Source: JANQMX01 sp965247175
Lineage (GTDB): Bacteria; Pseudomonadota; Alphaproteobacteria; Kiloniellales; DSM-21159
Length of the DNA stretch: 64,000 bases
NCBI GenBank assembly: GCA_965247175.1
Contig: OZ252006.1
Location: 248,001 to 312,000 of the forward strand
Direction: 5' to 3'
Position 1 is the stretch's first letter, and each line of letters opens with the position of its first letter. A program made the translations under genes and the position numbers. The notes beneath the pieces were generated by a model. The model saw only the letters and a list, made by a program, of their open reading frames with translations. It was not told the DNA's origin and ran no database searches. This document shows, in pieces, positions 41,902 through 50,364 of the stretch.

Positions 41902-43989
41902 TCAGTCGAACAGGTTCTTGATCGTGTCAGCCGGCGAGTCGCCGCTGTCGCCGCCACCGGTGATGCCCTTGACGGCATCGCCGATGCCTTCGGTCGCACT
42001 TCCACCCTGCCCGGTGACGCCCTCGACCGCATCTTTGATGGCGCCGGTGCCGCCGGTCGCGACGCCTTCGACGCCTTGAAGCAGCTTGGAGGGATCGGCC
42101 ATCTCCTTCAGGACAGCTTCCATATCGGGCTGATAGCTGGGGTCGCTCCAGGGCCCTTGAATGCGGACTGGGATGGTCAAGCCCGGCGGGGCTGCATCGC
42201 CGCCTTGGCCTTCCAGGGATCCCACCAGCTTTGGTTTGATCACATAGTCGATAGTCCGACTCGGCATGGGAATCTCACCTTCGCCGGTCATCCTCAGGAC
42301 AGGGGCCTGCATCAGAAGGTCGGAGTTTCGGGCGATCCCATCGGTGATCTGGAAGCTGCCGGAGAGCTCGGCGAAGTCTGTCTTCTCCGACTCCGAGAAG
42401 GAGCCCGTGATCGCATCCAGGGAAATGTTGCGGAACATGGAGGCGATGTTCACGCCCTTGATGGCACCGTCAGTGAACTTGAAGGCGCTGGTGCCGTTGA
42501 GAGCGGAAACGAGGGCCTTCTGGCTGCCGCCGCTGCTGGTCACGTCGAGATTGCCTTCCAGAGTCCCCGACAAGCGATCCATCTGCGCGGCATCGGTCAG
42601 CAAGGGCTCGGCTTCAACCCCTGAGAGATCGAACTTCGCTGCGATGGCTGGCGTGGCACCGCTGCCGTCGGCAACCACCTGGCCGGTGCCGTTGCCGCCG
42701 TAGAGCTGCATCTCCGTGAGGCTTGCGGTCAGACGCCCACCTTCCAACAAGATGGCGAGGGCTGACTGGCCGATCTCGATTTCGTTGACCTTCAGGCCGG
42801 CTGTCGAAATGGAGATGTCCGCGTCGGCAGCCTTGAGGCCCGAGAGATCGATGGGATCCTCGCTCCAACCCTCGGACCCGCCGCCGCTATCGCCGGACGT
42901 GTCCTGCTGGGTTCCCGCGGCGCCCTCATCTGCGGCACCAAGATAAGGCGTGACGTCGAGAAGCTCTGTCGAGACGTTGGCCGTGATGCGCGGCACGGCG
43001 CCGCTGCTGTCGACCTGCATATTGCCGCGGGCGACCAGCGCGTCGAACGTGATTTCCGCGTCCTGGAAGCTCACCTTCTGCCCAACCATGTCGAGCTTAC
43101 CGTTGACCTTGAAGGGCCCGAAGGTGCCTTCCGCCGCCTCGAAGGGTTGGTCGGGCGTGGCGAAGGTGATCAGCTCGCGGACCGATGGCACGTCGAGATC
43201 GATGTTGCCGTTCACCATGGCGGCTGCGGCCTGAGTGACCTCGCCGTCGAAGGTCAGGCTGACAAGGTCGCTGCTGACCGCCGCCTTCACCGGTGTGGCT
43301 GTTCCGCCCATCAGCTGACCAAGGCTCGCGACATCCAATTCGGTGCCAATCTCCTGGCCTCGCAGGACGAAGTTGCCGGCCGCGTTGAACTGGCTGTTGA
43401 TGTCAGGAAGCGACAGCTCGAGATTGAGGTCGGTGATCTCCTCACGCGTGCCGGAGGCGCGATCGATATAGGTGATCTTGCCTTCGACGATTCGCACGTC
43501 GCCTAAGCTCAGACCCGAAAGTCCCGCGCCGGCACCACCACCACTCTGATCGCGGGCCGCCTGATCGCTGGCAGCCGTATCGTCGGCAGCCTGCGGCGCC
43601 GCATCACCGAACTGCCAGTTCGGCTGCCCTTGTTCGTCAACTTCGAGTAGAATCTCTGGCTTGACCAAAACGAACTCGTCGATAGCGATGTCGCCGCCAA
43701 TCAAGGGCAAGAGCTGTACCGTGGCGCGCAGCGACTCGAGGGTCGCCATCTCAGGCGCCGAGCCGCCTGGAGCGTTGGAGAAGCGCACACCTTCAGCCGT
43801 TACGGCCAGGTTGGGCAGGATTGTCAGCTCCACGTCGCCGTCGATCGCTAGGTCGCGGCCAGTGGCAGACTTAACCTGCTCAGAAAGCTGAGCTTTATAG
43901 GTGTCGAGCGGTATCAGGCCAGGAACGATAAACGCAGCCGCGACGACGACCACAACCAATACCACAAGACCGATAAGAAGCTTCTTCAT
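41902..43989 (-). CDS. AsmA family protein
   Basis: A 695-aa protein with an N-terminal membrane anchor (residues 2-27, largely Val/Ala/Leu) followed by PLDTYKAQLSEQVKSATGRDLAIDGDV, split here around TYKAQ, the AsmA domain opening, and a long beta-rich periplasmic part with the AsmA_2 C-terminal region (LMQAPVLRMTGEGEIPMPSRTIDY in pieces). AsmA-like proteins form periplasmic bridges for phospholipid transport and outer-membrane assembly. The C-terminus is a low-complexity Gly/Asp/Ser tail. AGGTAGGGG precedes the ATG at 43989; a longer frame begins 30 bases earlier. Confidence 0.88.
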   Translation of the reverse strand: MKKLLIGLVVLVVVVVAAAFIVPGLIPLDTYKAQLSEQVKSATGRDLAIDGDVELTILPNLAVTAEGVRFSNAPGGSAPEMATLESLRATVQLLPLIGGDIAIDEFVLVKPEILLEVDEQGQPNWQFGDAAPQAADDTAASDQAARDQSGGGAGAGLSGLSLGDVRIVEGKITYIDRASGTREEITDLNLELSLPDINSQFNAAGNFVLRGQEIGTELDVASLGQLMGGTATPVKAAVSSDLVSLTFDGEVTQAAAAMVNGNIDLDVPSVRELITFATPDQPFEAAEGTFGPFKVNGKLDMVGQKVSFQDAEITFDALVARGNMQVDSSGAVPRITANVSTELLDVTPYLGAADEGAAGTQQDTSGDSGGGSEGWSEDPIDLSGLKAADADISISTAGLKVNEIEIGQSALAILLEGGRLTASLTEMQLYGGNGTGQVVADGSGATPAIAAKFDLSGVEAEPLLTDAAQMDRLSGTLEGNLDVTSSGGSQKALVSALNGTSAFKFTDGAIKGVNIASMFRNISLDAITGSFSESEKTDFAELSGSFQITDGIARNSDLLMQAPVLRMTGEGEIPMPSRTIDYVIKPKLVGSLEGQGGDAAPPGLTIPVRIQGPWSDPSYQPDMEAVLKEMADPSKLLQGVEGVATGGTGAIKDAVEGVTGQGGSATEGIGDAVKGITGGGDSGDSPADTIKNLFD

Positions 43990-44199
43990 GACCCCTACCT
44001 TGAGCAGTTTCCCCGTCACGCCGCGCGCCCGATGGCCATAGGCGGCGCCAACCCACTTAGAGCATAGCCATTAACACGCAATCGGAACAGGAAAAGGGAC
44101 GTGACAATGGCCGGGCCTGCGACAGATTGACCAGTCTCTCTCCGCAGACGCCGCATAGCAGGCGCGCAACACACAATCACGCAATACATAAGTGAGTTA

Positions 44200-44227
44200 T
44201 TGAACCGGACCCGACTTCGAGTATAAG
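44200..44227 (+). promoter_or_regulatory. sigma-70 promoter upstream of the FAH gene
   Basis: TTGAAC (44200-44205) and TATAAG (44222-44227) are 16 bp apart in an AT-rich patch. The predicted start near 44234 leaves a 270-nt leader before the FAH-family ATG, or heads an independent RNA. Confidence 0.65.
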
Positions 44228-44233
44228 CTGTTT

Positions 44234-44360
44234 TGGAATGGTTGTTGGTTTCGCGCCGTGTCAGCCCATACCCCCCTGACGCGGCGTTTGAAACCTCCCC
44301 GACCCCAGGAGGTTTCATCGGGCCCGCAGTCAATCTTCCCGTCGGACTGCGGGCCCGTCC
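44234..44360 (+). ncRNA. structured leader or small RNA with three tandem hairpins
   Basis: Three stable stem-loops follow each other: CGCCGTGTCAG/CTGACGCGGCG (44254-44264 with 44276-44286, one G-U pair), GAAACCTCC/GGAGGTTTC (44290-44298 with 44308-44316) and GGGCCCGCAGTC/GACTGCGGGCCC (44320-44331 with 44345-44356). The loops are C-rich (CCCATACCCCC, CCGACCCCA, and one with TTCCCG). There is a good promoter just upstream and no T-tract after the third hairpin. The ends are estimated. It resembles no riboswitch known to me. Confidence 0.5.
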
Positions 44361-44502
44361 CCTCTCTCGCCGAGATTGCTGGCAAGCTCGTCTCCGATCG
44401 GCATGGCGCGGTGAATCGCTCCCGGCTGTGTCGAGGCGCGCCGCACTGGCCATAAAGCGAAGAGGTGAGGGAAGAAAACCGCATCGCGAGGGAGAAGCTG
44501 AT

Positions 44503-45351
44503 ATGAAGCTGCTGCGCTATGGCCGCCCCGGCAAGGAGAAGCCGGGCCTGCTGGATGAAGACGGCACTCTTCGTGATCTGTCCAGCAAGGTGCAGGACAT
44601 TGCGCCGGCTGTTCTATCGCCGGGAGGTCTCGCCAAGCTGGCCAGGCTCAATCCCCAACGGCTGCCTAAGGTACCGGGGCGTCCGCGTCTCGGTCCTTGC
44701 CTGGCTTCGGTCGGCAAGATCGTCGGCATCGGCCTGAACTACCGCGACCATGCGCTGGAGTCGGGTGCCCGTCCGCCGAAGGAGCCGATCATCTTCATGA
44801 AGGCCGCAACCTCGATCATCGGTCCCAACGACCCCATCATGCTGCCGAAGGGTTCGAAGAAGACCGACTGGGAGGTCGAGCTTGGCGTGGTCATCGGCTC
44901 GCGTGCCCGCTACGTGACGCAGAAGGCGGCGCTCGATCATGTCGCCGGCTATTGCGTGTTCAACGACGTCTCGGAGCGCAGCTTTCAGCTCGAAGGCACC
45001 GGACAGTGGGTCAAGGGCAAGTCGGCCGACAGCTTCGGGCCGATCGGACCTTATCTCGTCACCGCGGGCGAGGTCCCCAATCCACAGGCTCTAGGCATCT
45101 GGCTCGACCTCAATGGTGAGCGCGCGCAGGACAGCAGTACCAAGGAGATGCTGTTCGGCGTGAAAAAGCTGATCAGCTTCGCCAGCCGCTTCATGACCTT
45201 GGAGCCAGGCGACGTCATTGCGACCGGAACACCGGCAGGCGTTGGCATGGGGCGTCGCCCGCAGCGCTTCCTGAAAGCCGGCGATGAGCTGCGCCTCGGC
45301 GTCGAGGGCTTGGGCGAGCAGCGCCAGACGGTTGTCGCCTTCAGACCCTGA
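44503..45351 (+). CDS. fumarylacetoacetate hydrolase family protein
   Basis: A 282-aa FAH-superfamily enzyme. The metal site is formed by KTDWEVELGVVIG (EVE) with the conserved GIGLNYRDHALESG before it; GTPAGVGMG closes the fold. Relatives hydrolyse ureidoglycolate-like, 2,4-diketo-3-deoxy sugar acids or oxaloacetate, and the substrate here is unknown. The start at 44503 is preceded by GAGGGAGAAG; an open frame extends upstream through the hairpin region but lacks the family pattern. It is convergent with the hypothetical protein gene downstream (5-bp gap). Confidence 0.87.
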   Translation: MKLLRYGRPGKEKPGLLDEDGTLRDLSSKVQDIAPAVLSPGGLAKLARLNPQRLPKVPGRPRLGPCLASVGKIVGIGLNYRDHALESGARPPKEPIIFMKAATSIIGPNDPIMLPKGSKKTDWEVELGVVIGSRARYVTQKAALDHVAGYCVFNDVSERSFQLEGTGQWVKGKSADSFGPIGPYLVTAGEVPNPQALGIWLDLNGERAQDSSTKEMLFGVKKLISFASRFMTLEPGDVIATGTPAGVGMGRRPQRFLKAGDELRLGVEGLGEQRQTVVAFRP

Positions 45352-45356
45352 CGACT

Positions 45357-46181
45357 CTAGCCGTCCGCGCCGGCTTGCAGGCGTGACGTCTCGCTCCCCT
45401 CGATAACGGTCGTGAGCGCCAGTGCCGAGAGCGCCTGCCAGACCTCGTCGTCGACCCGGAAGCCTTGCTCCAACACCTCTTGCCAGCGCTGCGCATAGGC
45501 ACTCGGAGTCAGGATGCGGGCCCCGGCCGCTTGGCCGAGCATGAGCGGCATCTGCCGAAGCTGGTTCTGCTCGGCGGCCGAGAGCTTGAGGCAGAGCAGG
45601 GTCGCGCCTTTCGCTTGGCCGTCGCCGCGCGTCGCGAGTGTTCGACCCATCTCCGCGAAGCCGGGCAGCGGCGAGCCGCTGATCAAGCGATCGTGCAGCG
45701 GGGTCGCGCAGGCCATTTGCATCCACCAGAGGCCATCATCGCCGCCTGGTAGAGCAAGGACGGCGCATCCCGTCTCGGCCTGGTAAGTGGCGATTGCCGC
45801 GAAGCCACGCCGCGCTGCTGTTTCCGCGAGTGCCGGGAGCCACGCCAAGTCGTCGATCGCCTGCAGCCGCGTCAGACCGCTCTGCTGCTGCTCAGCCTTG
45901 GCTAAGGCCAAATCGAGCGCGCCGGGCCCGATCAACAAGGCGCTCTGTCCCTGGCCGTCAATCGTCGCGCTGCCGGCATCTTCCGCCACGATCGTTATCG
46001 ATGCAGAGTCGCACGCGATCGGCCGGCGGCAGCGCGTGAGCAGCTCGCGACATCCTTCACCCTGAAAGGCCTCTCTCCACTGGACCATGCGGATGGCCGG
46101 TCCGAGCGCGCCATAGGGCATGCCGGCTGCCCGTAAGGCGCCGCCTATCCAGAAGTCCGTTTCAAGAAGGGAAAGCTGCAT
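45357..46181 (-). CDS. hypothetical protein (possibly DUF3726), 274 aa
   Basis: No family recognised with certainty; the opening (FWIGGALRAAGMPYGALG) and a cysteine-centred RRPIACDS segment are reminiscent of DUF3726 proteins of unknown function. The protein is soluble, Ala/Leu-rich, with no signal peptide. I start at the ATG at 46181, 15 bases after the dipeptidase stop, though no clear ribosome binding site precedes it; the frame stays open upstream. It is the third gene of a minus-strand unit with the dipeptidase and the 567-aa protein. Confidence 0.6.
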   Translation of the reverse strand: MQLSLLETDFWIGGALRAAGMPYGALGPAIRMVQWREAFQGEGCRELLTRCRRPIACDSASITIVAEDAGSATIDGQGQSALLIGPGALDLALAKAEQQQSGLTRLQAIDDLAWLPALAETAARRGFAAIATYQAETGCAVLALPGGDDGLWWMQMACATPLHDRLISGSPLPGFAEMGRTLATRGDGQAKGATLLCLKLSAAEQNQLRQMPLMLGQAAGARILTPSAYAQRWQEVLEQGFRVDDEVWQALSALALTTVIEGSETSRLQAGADG

Positions 46182-46197
46182 GCTATCGCGCGCCCGC

Positions 46198-47211
46198 TTA
46201 TGGCTGGGGCTCCAGTCCCTCTTTGAAGAAGCGCAGCCAGTTGCCACCCATCACCATGGCGACCTCCTCTCGTGAAAAGCCTCGGTCGAGAAGTCCCTTG
46301 GTCAGGTTGGCGCTGTCCGCCGGGCTGCGGAACCAGCTCGGCTGGGCCGGCCAGTCGGGCTTGGCTTTGCTGCCTTCGCCATAGTCGGGCTCGAAGGTCC
46401 AGCGGCCGGAGCGCATCCATTCCAAGGTCTCGTAACCCCAGTTGCGGCACAGATCAGAGCCGAGGCCGATGTGCTCGACCCCCATGGCGTCGGCCGCGCG
46501 GGCAGCCATGTCGCAGAAGTCGGACAGGCTGCAGTCGCTGCCGCCTTTGAGGTGCAGCGGATAAAGCGAGAAGCCGAGCATGCCGCCGCTCTCGGCCAGG
46601 GCCTTCATAAGATCGGGTGACTTGTTGCGCAGGGCCGGATGCCATGCGGCGGGATTGGCGTGGGTGATGGCGACCGGGCGCTGGGACAGCTCGATGGCCT
46701 CCAGGCTGGTGCGCTCTGCGCTGTGTGACAGGTCGACGATCATGCCGACTCGATTCATTTCTTGGATGACCTGCTTGCCGAAACGCGAGATGCCGGGGTC
46801 GCTCTCTTCGTAGCAGCCGGCACCGATCAGACTCTGGTTGTTGTAGGTGAGCTGCATGATCAGGAGCCCGAGCTCCCGCATCAGCTCGACCAGGGCGAGC
46901 TCGTCGTCGATCGGCGAGCAGTTCTGCGCGCCGAGAAGCACCGCCGTCTTACCCTCTGCTTTCGCCCGCTCGATATCGCTCGCGCCGCGGCAGGGGATGA
47001 TGAGATCGCCGTGCCGTTCGAAATGGCGCCGCCAGCGACCGATGTTGGTCAGGGTATCCCGCGCGTTCTCCCAGTAGGTGATGGTGACGTGGACGGCCGT
47101 CAGGCCGCCGGCGCGCCACTCCTCGAACAGGCTGCGGTCCCAGTTGGAGTATTGCAGCGCATCGATCACCGTGAGGGAACGGTGAAAGGTCCCGGCCTCC
47201 TCCTCGGTCAT
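46198..47211 (-). CDS. membrane dipeptidase family (M19) peptidase
   Basis: A 337-aa renal-dipeptidase-like metallohydrolase. The usual HxDxx first ligand pair near the N-terminus reads TVIDALQYSNWD here, as in the alphaproteobacterial subgroup, while QLTYNNQSLIG, DLSHSAERTS and ITHANPAAWHPALRNK with GLGSDLC are the M19 core. The loss of the first His (VIDA) means dipeptide hydrolysis is not assured. The start is the ATG at 47211; an ATG 21 bases upstream overlaps the previous gene by 8 bases and is possible. Confidence 0.82.
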   Translation of the reverse strand: MTEEEAGTFHRSLTVIDALQYSNWDRSLFEEWRAGGLTAVHVTITYWENARDTLTNIGRWRRHFERHGDLIIPCRGASDIERAKAEGKTAVLLGAQNCSPIDDELALVELMRELGLLIMQLTYNNQSLIGAGCYEESDPGISRFGKQVIQEMNRVGMIVDLSHSAERTSLEAIELSQRPVAITHANPAAWHPALRNKSPDLMKALAESGGMLGFSLYPLHLKGGSDCSLSDFCDMAARAADAMGVEHIGLGSDLCRNWGYETLEWMRSGRWTFEPDYGEGSKAKPDWPAQPSWFRSPADSANLTKGLLDRGFSREEVAMVMGGNWLRFFKEGLEPQP

Positions 47212-47224
47212 TGGACCGACGGCG

Positions 47225-48928
47225 TCAGGCATCGGGGGCAAGCATCGGAAAGATCCAGTCGCCTGCCTGGCCGGCCGCGATGTCCTCGGCCAGGGGTGCG
47301 CCCTGCAGGAAGGTGCCGCGGACCCAGAGACGCGACTGCGGGTCGAGCTTCTCCATGCCATAGAGCGTCAAGGTGAAGCGGATAAGGTGACAGGGCTCGA
47401 AATCGGGGTGCGTGACGCAAGCGCGTACTTCGCCGTAGTCCAGATGCTGGGTGGTCTGCACGCGCTCGACAACCAAGCGAAGCTCGGGATGGCGTAGCAG
47501 CAGATGGGCGACGGTCTCCTCCGGTGCCGTATCGCTCAGCGCCTTGTCGAGACTCTGCAGATCGCCGACCACATCGACATAGGTCTCGTAGTCTTCTCCG
47601 GCATCGACGCCGCGCTCGCCCAAGCGGGGTTCGAGATTGTCGCGTGAGAGATACCAGAAGTGTCGGCGGGCTTCCGGTGCCGCCAAATCGATCGCCCGCG
47701 CCCAGGCGTAGCGTTCCTTTAGGAGCGCTTGCAGCTCCGCAGCGCGCTGCGCCGGCTGGGGGGCGACCGGACTGTCCACGCCGCTCAGCACGTCCGGCGT
47801 CAGGGCCTCGGCGATCTCGGGATGAACTTCCAGCAACAGGGCGTGCAGTAGTTCCAGAGCTTCTCGGCCGACCTCGGCTTCGGCCCAAGCCGCCAGCATC
47901 TCCCAAGGTTCGTCTGCAGGCCGGGCTTCTGCGGCGCCACGCAGACGCCGGAGATCGGCGACTAGATCGTCGCTCGCCTGAAAGATGCCGCCTCCCACCT
48001 GCAGGCCACTGGCATAGTAAGCGATCGCGCGGTCGAGAAGCGCCAAGAGGGTGGCGCGCTCTGACGGGGCGGGCTGTCGTGCTCTCGCTTCGGCGTAGGC
48101 GCGCTCGCGCAGCCCAACCCAGTGATCGACCCGGGCAGGGTGGCGCAGCACGAAAGGTACCAAGCCCAGGCCCGAGGCGTTGCCGACGCCGAGATAGCTC
48201 TTCAGCCGTTTGGAAAGCGGAACGGCGTGGGGACTCCGCGCCCGAGCCACGTGCTCGGCCAGCTCGACGGAGAAGTGGCGCCAGAGATAGAGGGTCAGCA
48301 GGTCGGCATGGTAGGGCAGGCCAAGGAAGCCCTTGCCCTTGTTCGCCGGAAAGACCGTGCTGCCGTGGCGGCCGTTGCCCCAAAAACCATTGTTGCGGAC
48401 GAGATAGCCGGCTGAGGCAATCAACGCATCGTCGGGCTGCCGTCCTTCGGCCAGGGCTTCCACCACGGCATCGAAGATGCGCCCGCTGCGGTTGACGCGG
48501 GTCCAGCCCACGGTCTTGGCGTCGGCGCGGCCGGTGAGGAAATCGGCGAACTGACCCCGCTGTGCTTCGATTTGCGCTTCACTTGGCGGCCCGATGCAGA
48601 GGAAAGCCTCTCCATCGTAGTGGTTTTCGATAATGCGGTCGGTGCGCCGCTCTTCCGGCAAGTTGTCGGAGAAGACGACGAACGAAAAGTCGGCGTCAGG
48701 ACCTAGAATTCTATAGACCGCCAGGCCACGACCGTCCGCGTCCAGCTCCCAGCGGTCCCGCGCAATCTGCCAGCGCTCGCGCACAAGCTTGCCGATCAGC
48801 AGCCTGAGAAACGACAGGCGTGAGGACTTGTAGGCCGACAGTCCCTCCGGCGACATGACCTCCGAGGGCGGCCTGAGTTTCGGGCGGGATGGGGAGTCGG
48901 TGGGCGTTTCAACGGGCAGGAGCGACAT
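47225..48928 (-). CDS. hypothetical protein, 567 aa
   Basis: I do not recognise the family. The product is soluble, without signal peptide or membrane segments, Arg/Leu/Ala-rich and largely helical in the C-terminal half. Segments with conserved-looking aromatic residues (NNGFWGNGRHGSTVFP, LPYHADLLTLYLWRHF, HFWYLSRDNLEPR) suggest an enzyme-like core rather than low complexity. Length and codon use support a real gene. It starts the three-gene unit with the M19 peptidase and the 274-aa protein. Confidence 0.65.
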   Translation of the reverse strand: MSLLPVETPTDSPSRPKLRPPSEVMSPEGLSAYKSSRLSFLRLLIGKLVRERWQIARDRWELDADGRGLAVYRILGPDADFSFVVFSDNLPEERRTDRIIENHYDGEAFLCIGPPSEAQIEAQRGQFADFLTGRADAKTVGWTRVNRSGRIFDAVVEALAEGRQPDDALIASAGYLVRNNGFWGNGRHGSTVFPANKGKGFLGLPYHADLLTLYLWRHFSVELAEHVARARSPHAVPLSKRLKSYLGVGNASGLGLVPFVLRHPARVDHWVGLRERAYAEARARQPAPSERATLLALLDRAIAYYASGLQVGGGIFQASDDLVADLRRLRGAAEARPADEPWEMLAAWAEAEVGREALELLHALLLEVHPEIAEALTPDVLSGVDSPVAPQPAQRAAELQALLKERYAWARAIDLAAPEARRHFWYLSRDNLEPRLGERGVDAGEDYETYVDVVGDLQSLDKALSDTAPEETVAHLLLRHPELRLVVERVQTTQHLDYGEVRACVTHPDFEPCHLIRFTLTLYGMEKLDPQSRLWVRGTFLQGAPLAEDIAAGQAGDWIFPMLAPDA

Positions 48929-49022
48929 CGGGTTTCTCTCAGCGTCCCATTTTTGGTCCCGGCCAGGGGAGCTTAGCCAAGATTTTTCCGGCCACCAAGC
49001 CGTGGCTGCCGTTTCGGCCGGC

Positions 49023-49400
49023 TCATGGCGCCTCGACTTCCCGCGTGCCGAAGTCGGCCGGCGTTACGATCTCCAGCATCTCCAGGTCGTCTGAATGTGC
49101 GACCTCCCGGTGCCGAATGCCCGGGGGCTGATGTACGCAGTCACCGGCCTCCAGCGTAATCGGCCCATTGCCTTCGTATTCGAAGGTTACCCAGCCCTTG
49201 AGGACATAGACCATTTGGAAGTCCAGATCGTGGACATGCCAGACCGGATTGGCGCCATGGCCTTCCCTGGCTTTGATCACATGGGCGACAAACCGGCCGT
49301 CCGTCGCTGCCTCGATGCCGAGATCGCGGTAGTGGAAGAAGGCCCGCAGTCCCTCGTTTGCGTCCCCCTGTTCCGCCGCCTTGTGGATTGCGAGTTTCAT
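49023..49400 (-). CDS. cupin domain protein
   Basis: A 125-aa single-domain cupin. Motif 1 includes PVWHVHDLDFQMVYVLKG, with two His and an acid-free spacing, and motif 2 is GDCVHQPPGIRHRE; together they provide a metal site of His residues. The function is unknown: sugar-binding, dioxygenase or regulatory roles occur in this fold. It stands alone, 94 bp downstream of the 567-aa gene's start, in the same direction. Confidence 0.82.
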   Translation of the reverse strand: MKLAIHKAAEQGDANEGLRAFFHYRDLGIEAATDGRFVAHVIKAREGHGANPVWHVHDLDFQMVYVLKGWVTFEYEGNGPITLEAGDCVHQPPGIRHREVAHSDDLEMLEIVTPADFGTREVEAP

Positions 49401-49598
49401 GCTCAGCTGTCTCCATCCCCTGTTGTTCCGGGCTTGGTCTTAGCATGCATTGCCCGGACGCAAGGAGGTCTTCGGTGCGCGTTGTTCTGACGGCAGAATC
49501 ACGTCCGATCCAAAAGTATTGTGCGGGCAGGATTTAAATAGTTACGGAATATGGTTAACATTAAGATTTGAGAATTATTGTTTGTTTCTTGTTTCTAT

Positions 49599-49627
49599 TT
49601 GACATTTTCTTGTGACTAGACTATCCT
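49599..49627 (+). promoter_or_regulatory. strong sigma-70 promoter of a small RNA
   Basis: Perfect TTGACA (49599-49604), 17-bp spacer, TATCCT (49622-49627), with an A/T-rich tract directly upstream. There is no protein gene in the direction of transcription before the terminator at 49788. Confidence 0.8.
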
Positions 49628-49633
49628 GTGACA

Positions 49634-49821
49634 GAGTTGAGACTGCCGCACGGTGCTTGGGGATGCCACGGCGCTCTCGACTTCGTCGGGCCGAAAGGCA
49701 CGGCACCAGGGGCTGGCCTTGGGGAAGGGCACCCTTGGATTGGTCACGTTGGAGCACACAGCCTCCTTCCAACCTTGAGGCTCACCTTGCCCCCGCCAAT
49801 TCGGCGGGGGCATTTGTTTTT
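49634..49821 (+). ncRNA. candidate free-standing small RNA, about 185 nt
   Basis: Bounded by the promoter at 49599 and an intrinsic terminator. Internal stems include CGAC-TTC-GTCG (49678-49688), GCC-GAAA-GGC (49690-49699), and two alternative ones: GTTGGA/TCCAAC (49748-49753 with 49768-49773) and GCCTC/GAGGC (49761-49765 with 49777-49781). The only open frame crossing it runs through the terminator and lacks a ribosome site. Size is near that of 6S RNA, but the ends are not complementary and the known context (zapA) is absent, so I leave it unnamed. Confidence 0.65.
49788..49821 (+). terminator. intrinsic terminator of the small RNA
   Basis: TGCCCCCGCC (49788-49797) and GGCGGGGGCA (49803-49812) form a perfect 10-bp stem with the loop AATTC, followed by TTTGTTTTT. 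Confidence 0.93.
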
Positions 49822-49845
49822 GGCTGTGGCGGTCTGTGCGGCCGA

Positions 49846-50271
49846 TCAGTGGCTGTCGCTGCTGCAGAGCTGGTGGTCGGCCAGACAAGCCATGACCCTG
49901 CAATCGCCGATCGATCCGCCCCGGCAGGCCGACACGATGCGCTCGAGCTCGGTCTTCAAGGCCTGCAGGCGCTCCAGCCGGCTCTCCACGTCTTGCAAAT
50001 GCTGTCGCGCGAGCCGGTCTGCCTCGGCGCAGTCCTGCTCCGGCTGGTCTTGGAAGCTGAGCAGCTCGCGCACGGCTTCCAGCGGAAAGCCCAGGTCGCG
50101 GGCGTGGCGAATGAAGCGCAGGCGTTCGATTTCGGCCCTGCCGTAGCGCCGCTGGTTGCCGGCGGTCCGGCCGAGCGGCGCAATGAGCCCCTCCTGCTCG
50201 TAGTAGCGGATGGTCGGCACCTTGCAGCCGGTTTCCCGTGAGAGCCGCCCGATCGTCAATTCGCCCGTCAT
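49846..50271 (-). CDS. MerR family metal-responsive regulator
   Basis: A 141-aa MerR-type activator. The winged helix is at 1-70 (IGRLSRETGCKVPTIRYYEQEGL), followed by the dimerisation helix. The metal-binding candidates are Cys81, at the position of ZntR Cys79, and a C-terminal cluster Cys116, Cys124, Cys129, His133 and Cys136, resembling ZntR/CadR/PbrR sensors. It is divergent from the CDF gene and should control it by twisting the 19-bp-spaced promoter between them. The metal is probably Zn, Cd or Pb. Confidence 0.9.
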   Translation of the reverse strand: MTGELTIGRLSRETGCKVPTIRYYEQEGLIAPLGRTAGNQRRYGRAEIERLRFIRHARDLGFPLEAVRELLSFQDQPEQDCAEADRLARQHLQDVESRLERLQALKTELERIVSACRGGSIGDCRVMACLADHQLCSSDSH

Positions 50272-50286
50272 GCTCTGAAAAACTCC

Positions 50287-50317
50287 TTGAAGCTCTAGTG
50301 GCTAGAGCAATTAGGTT
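50287..50317 (+). promoter_or_regulatory. MerR-type operator/promoter for the CDF gene
   Basis: TTGAAG (50287-50292) and TAGGTT (50312-50317) have a 19-bp spacer, the over-long spacing typical of MerR-activated promoters. The spacer carries the perfect dyad GCTCTAG-TGG-CTAGAGC (50292-50308). Confidence 0.9.
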
Positions 50318-50364
50318 GAGCGCATGCGACGCGCTTTCAAGCGCATCCTGCGGAGTTGAGTGCT

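Larger units (their letters stand above)
43990..44502. other. long gap between AsmA and FAH genes
   Basis: Apart from the promoter at 44200 and the hairpin array at 44254-44356 described separately, no gene or other signal is evident. No open frame here has both a ribosome binding site and plausible composition. Confidence 0.6.
49401..49845. other. gap between the cupin and MerR genes
   Basis: No protein gene is supported. The AT-rich 49520-49600 segment precedes the promoter at 49599-49627 and resembles an UP element; the rest is the candidate small RNA and its terminator. Confidence 0.6.

Noticed and set aside
44233..44502. N-terminal extension of the FAH-family protein through the hairpin region
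   Set aside because: The family begins at MKLLRYGRPG with its own GAGGGAG site; the extension is unlike any FAH protein and overlaps stable RNA stems.
49634..49821. 6S RNA identity for the small RNA
   Set aside because: Length is similar, but the 5' and 3' parts do not pair into a closing stem and the typical gene neighbourhood is missing.
49612..50241. Plus-strand open frame across the small RNA and the MerR gene
   Set aside because: It runs through a strong terminator, has no ribosome site and covers the complement of the MerR gene.
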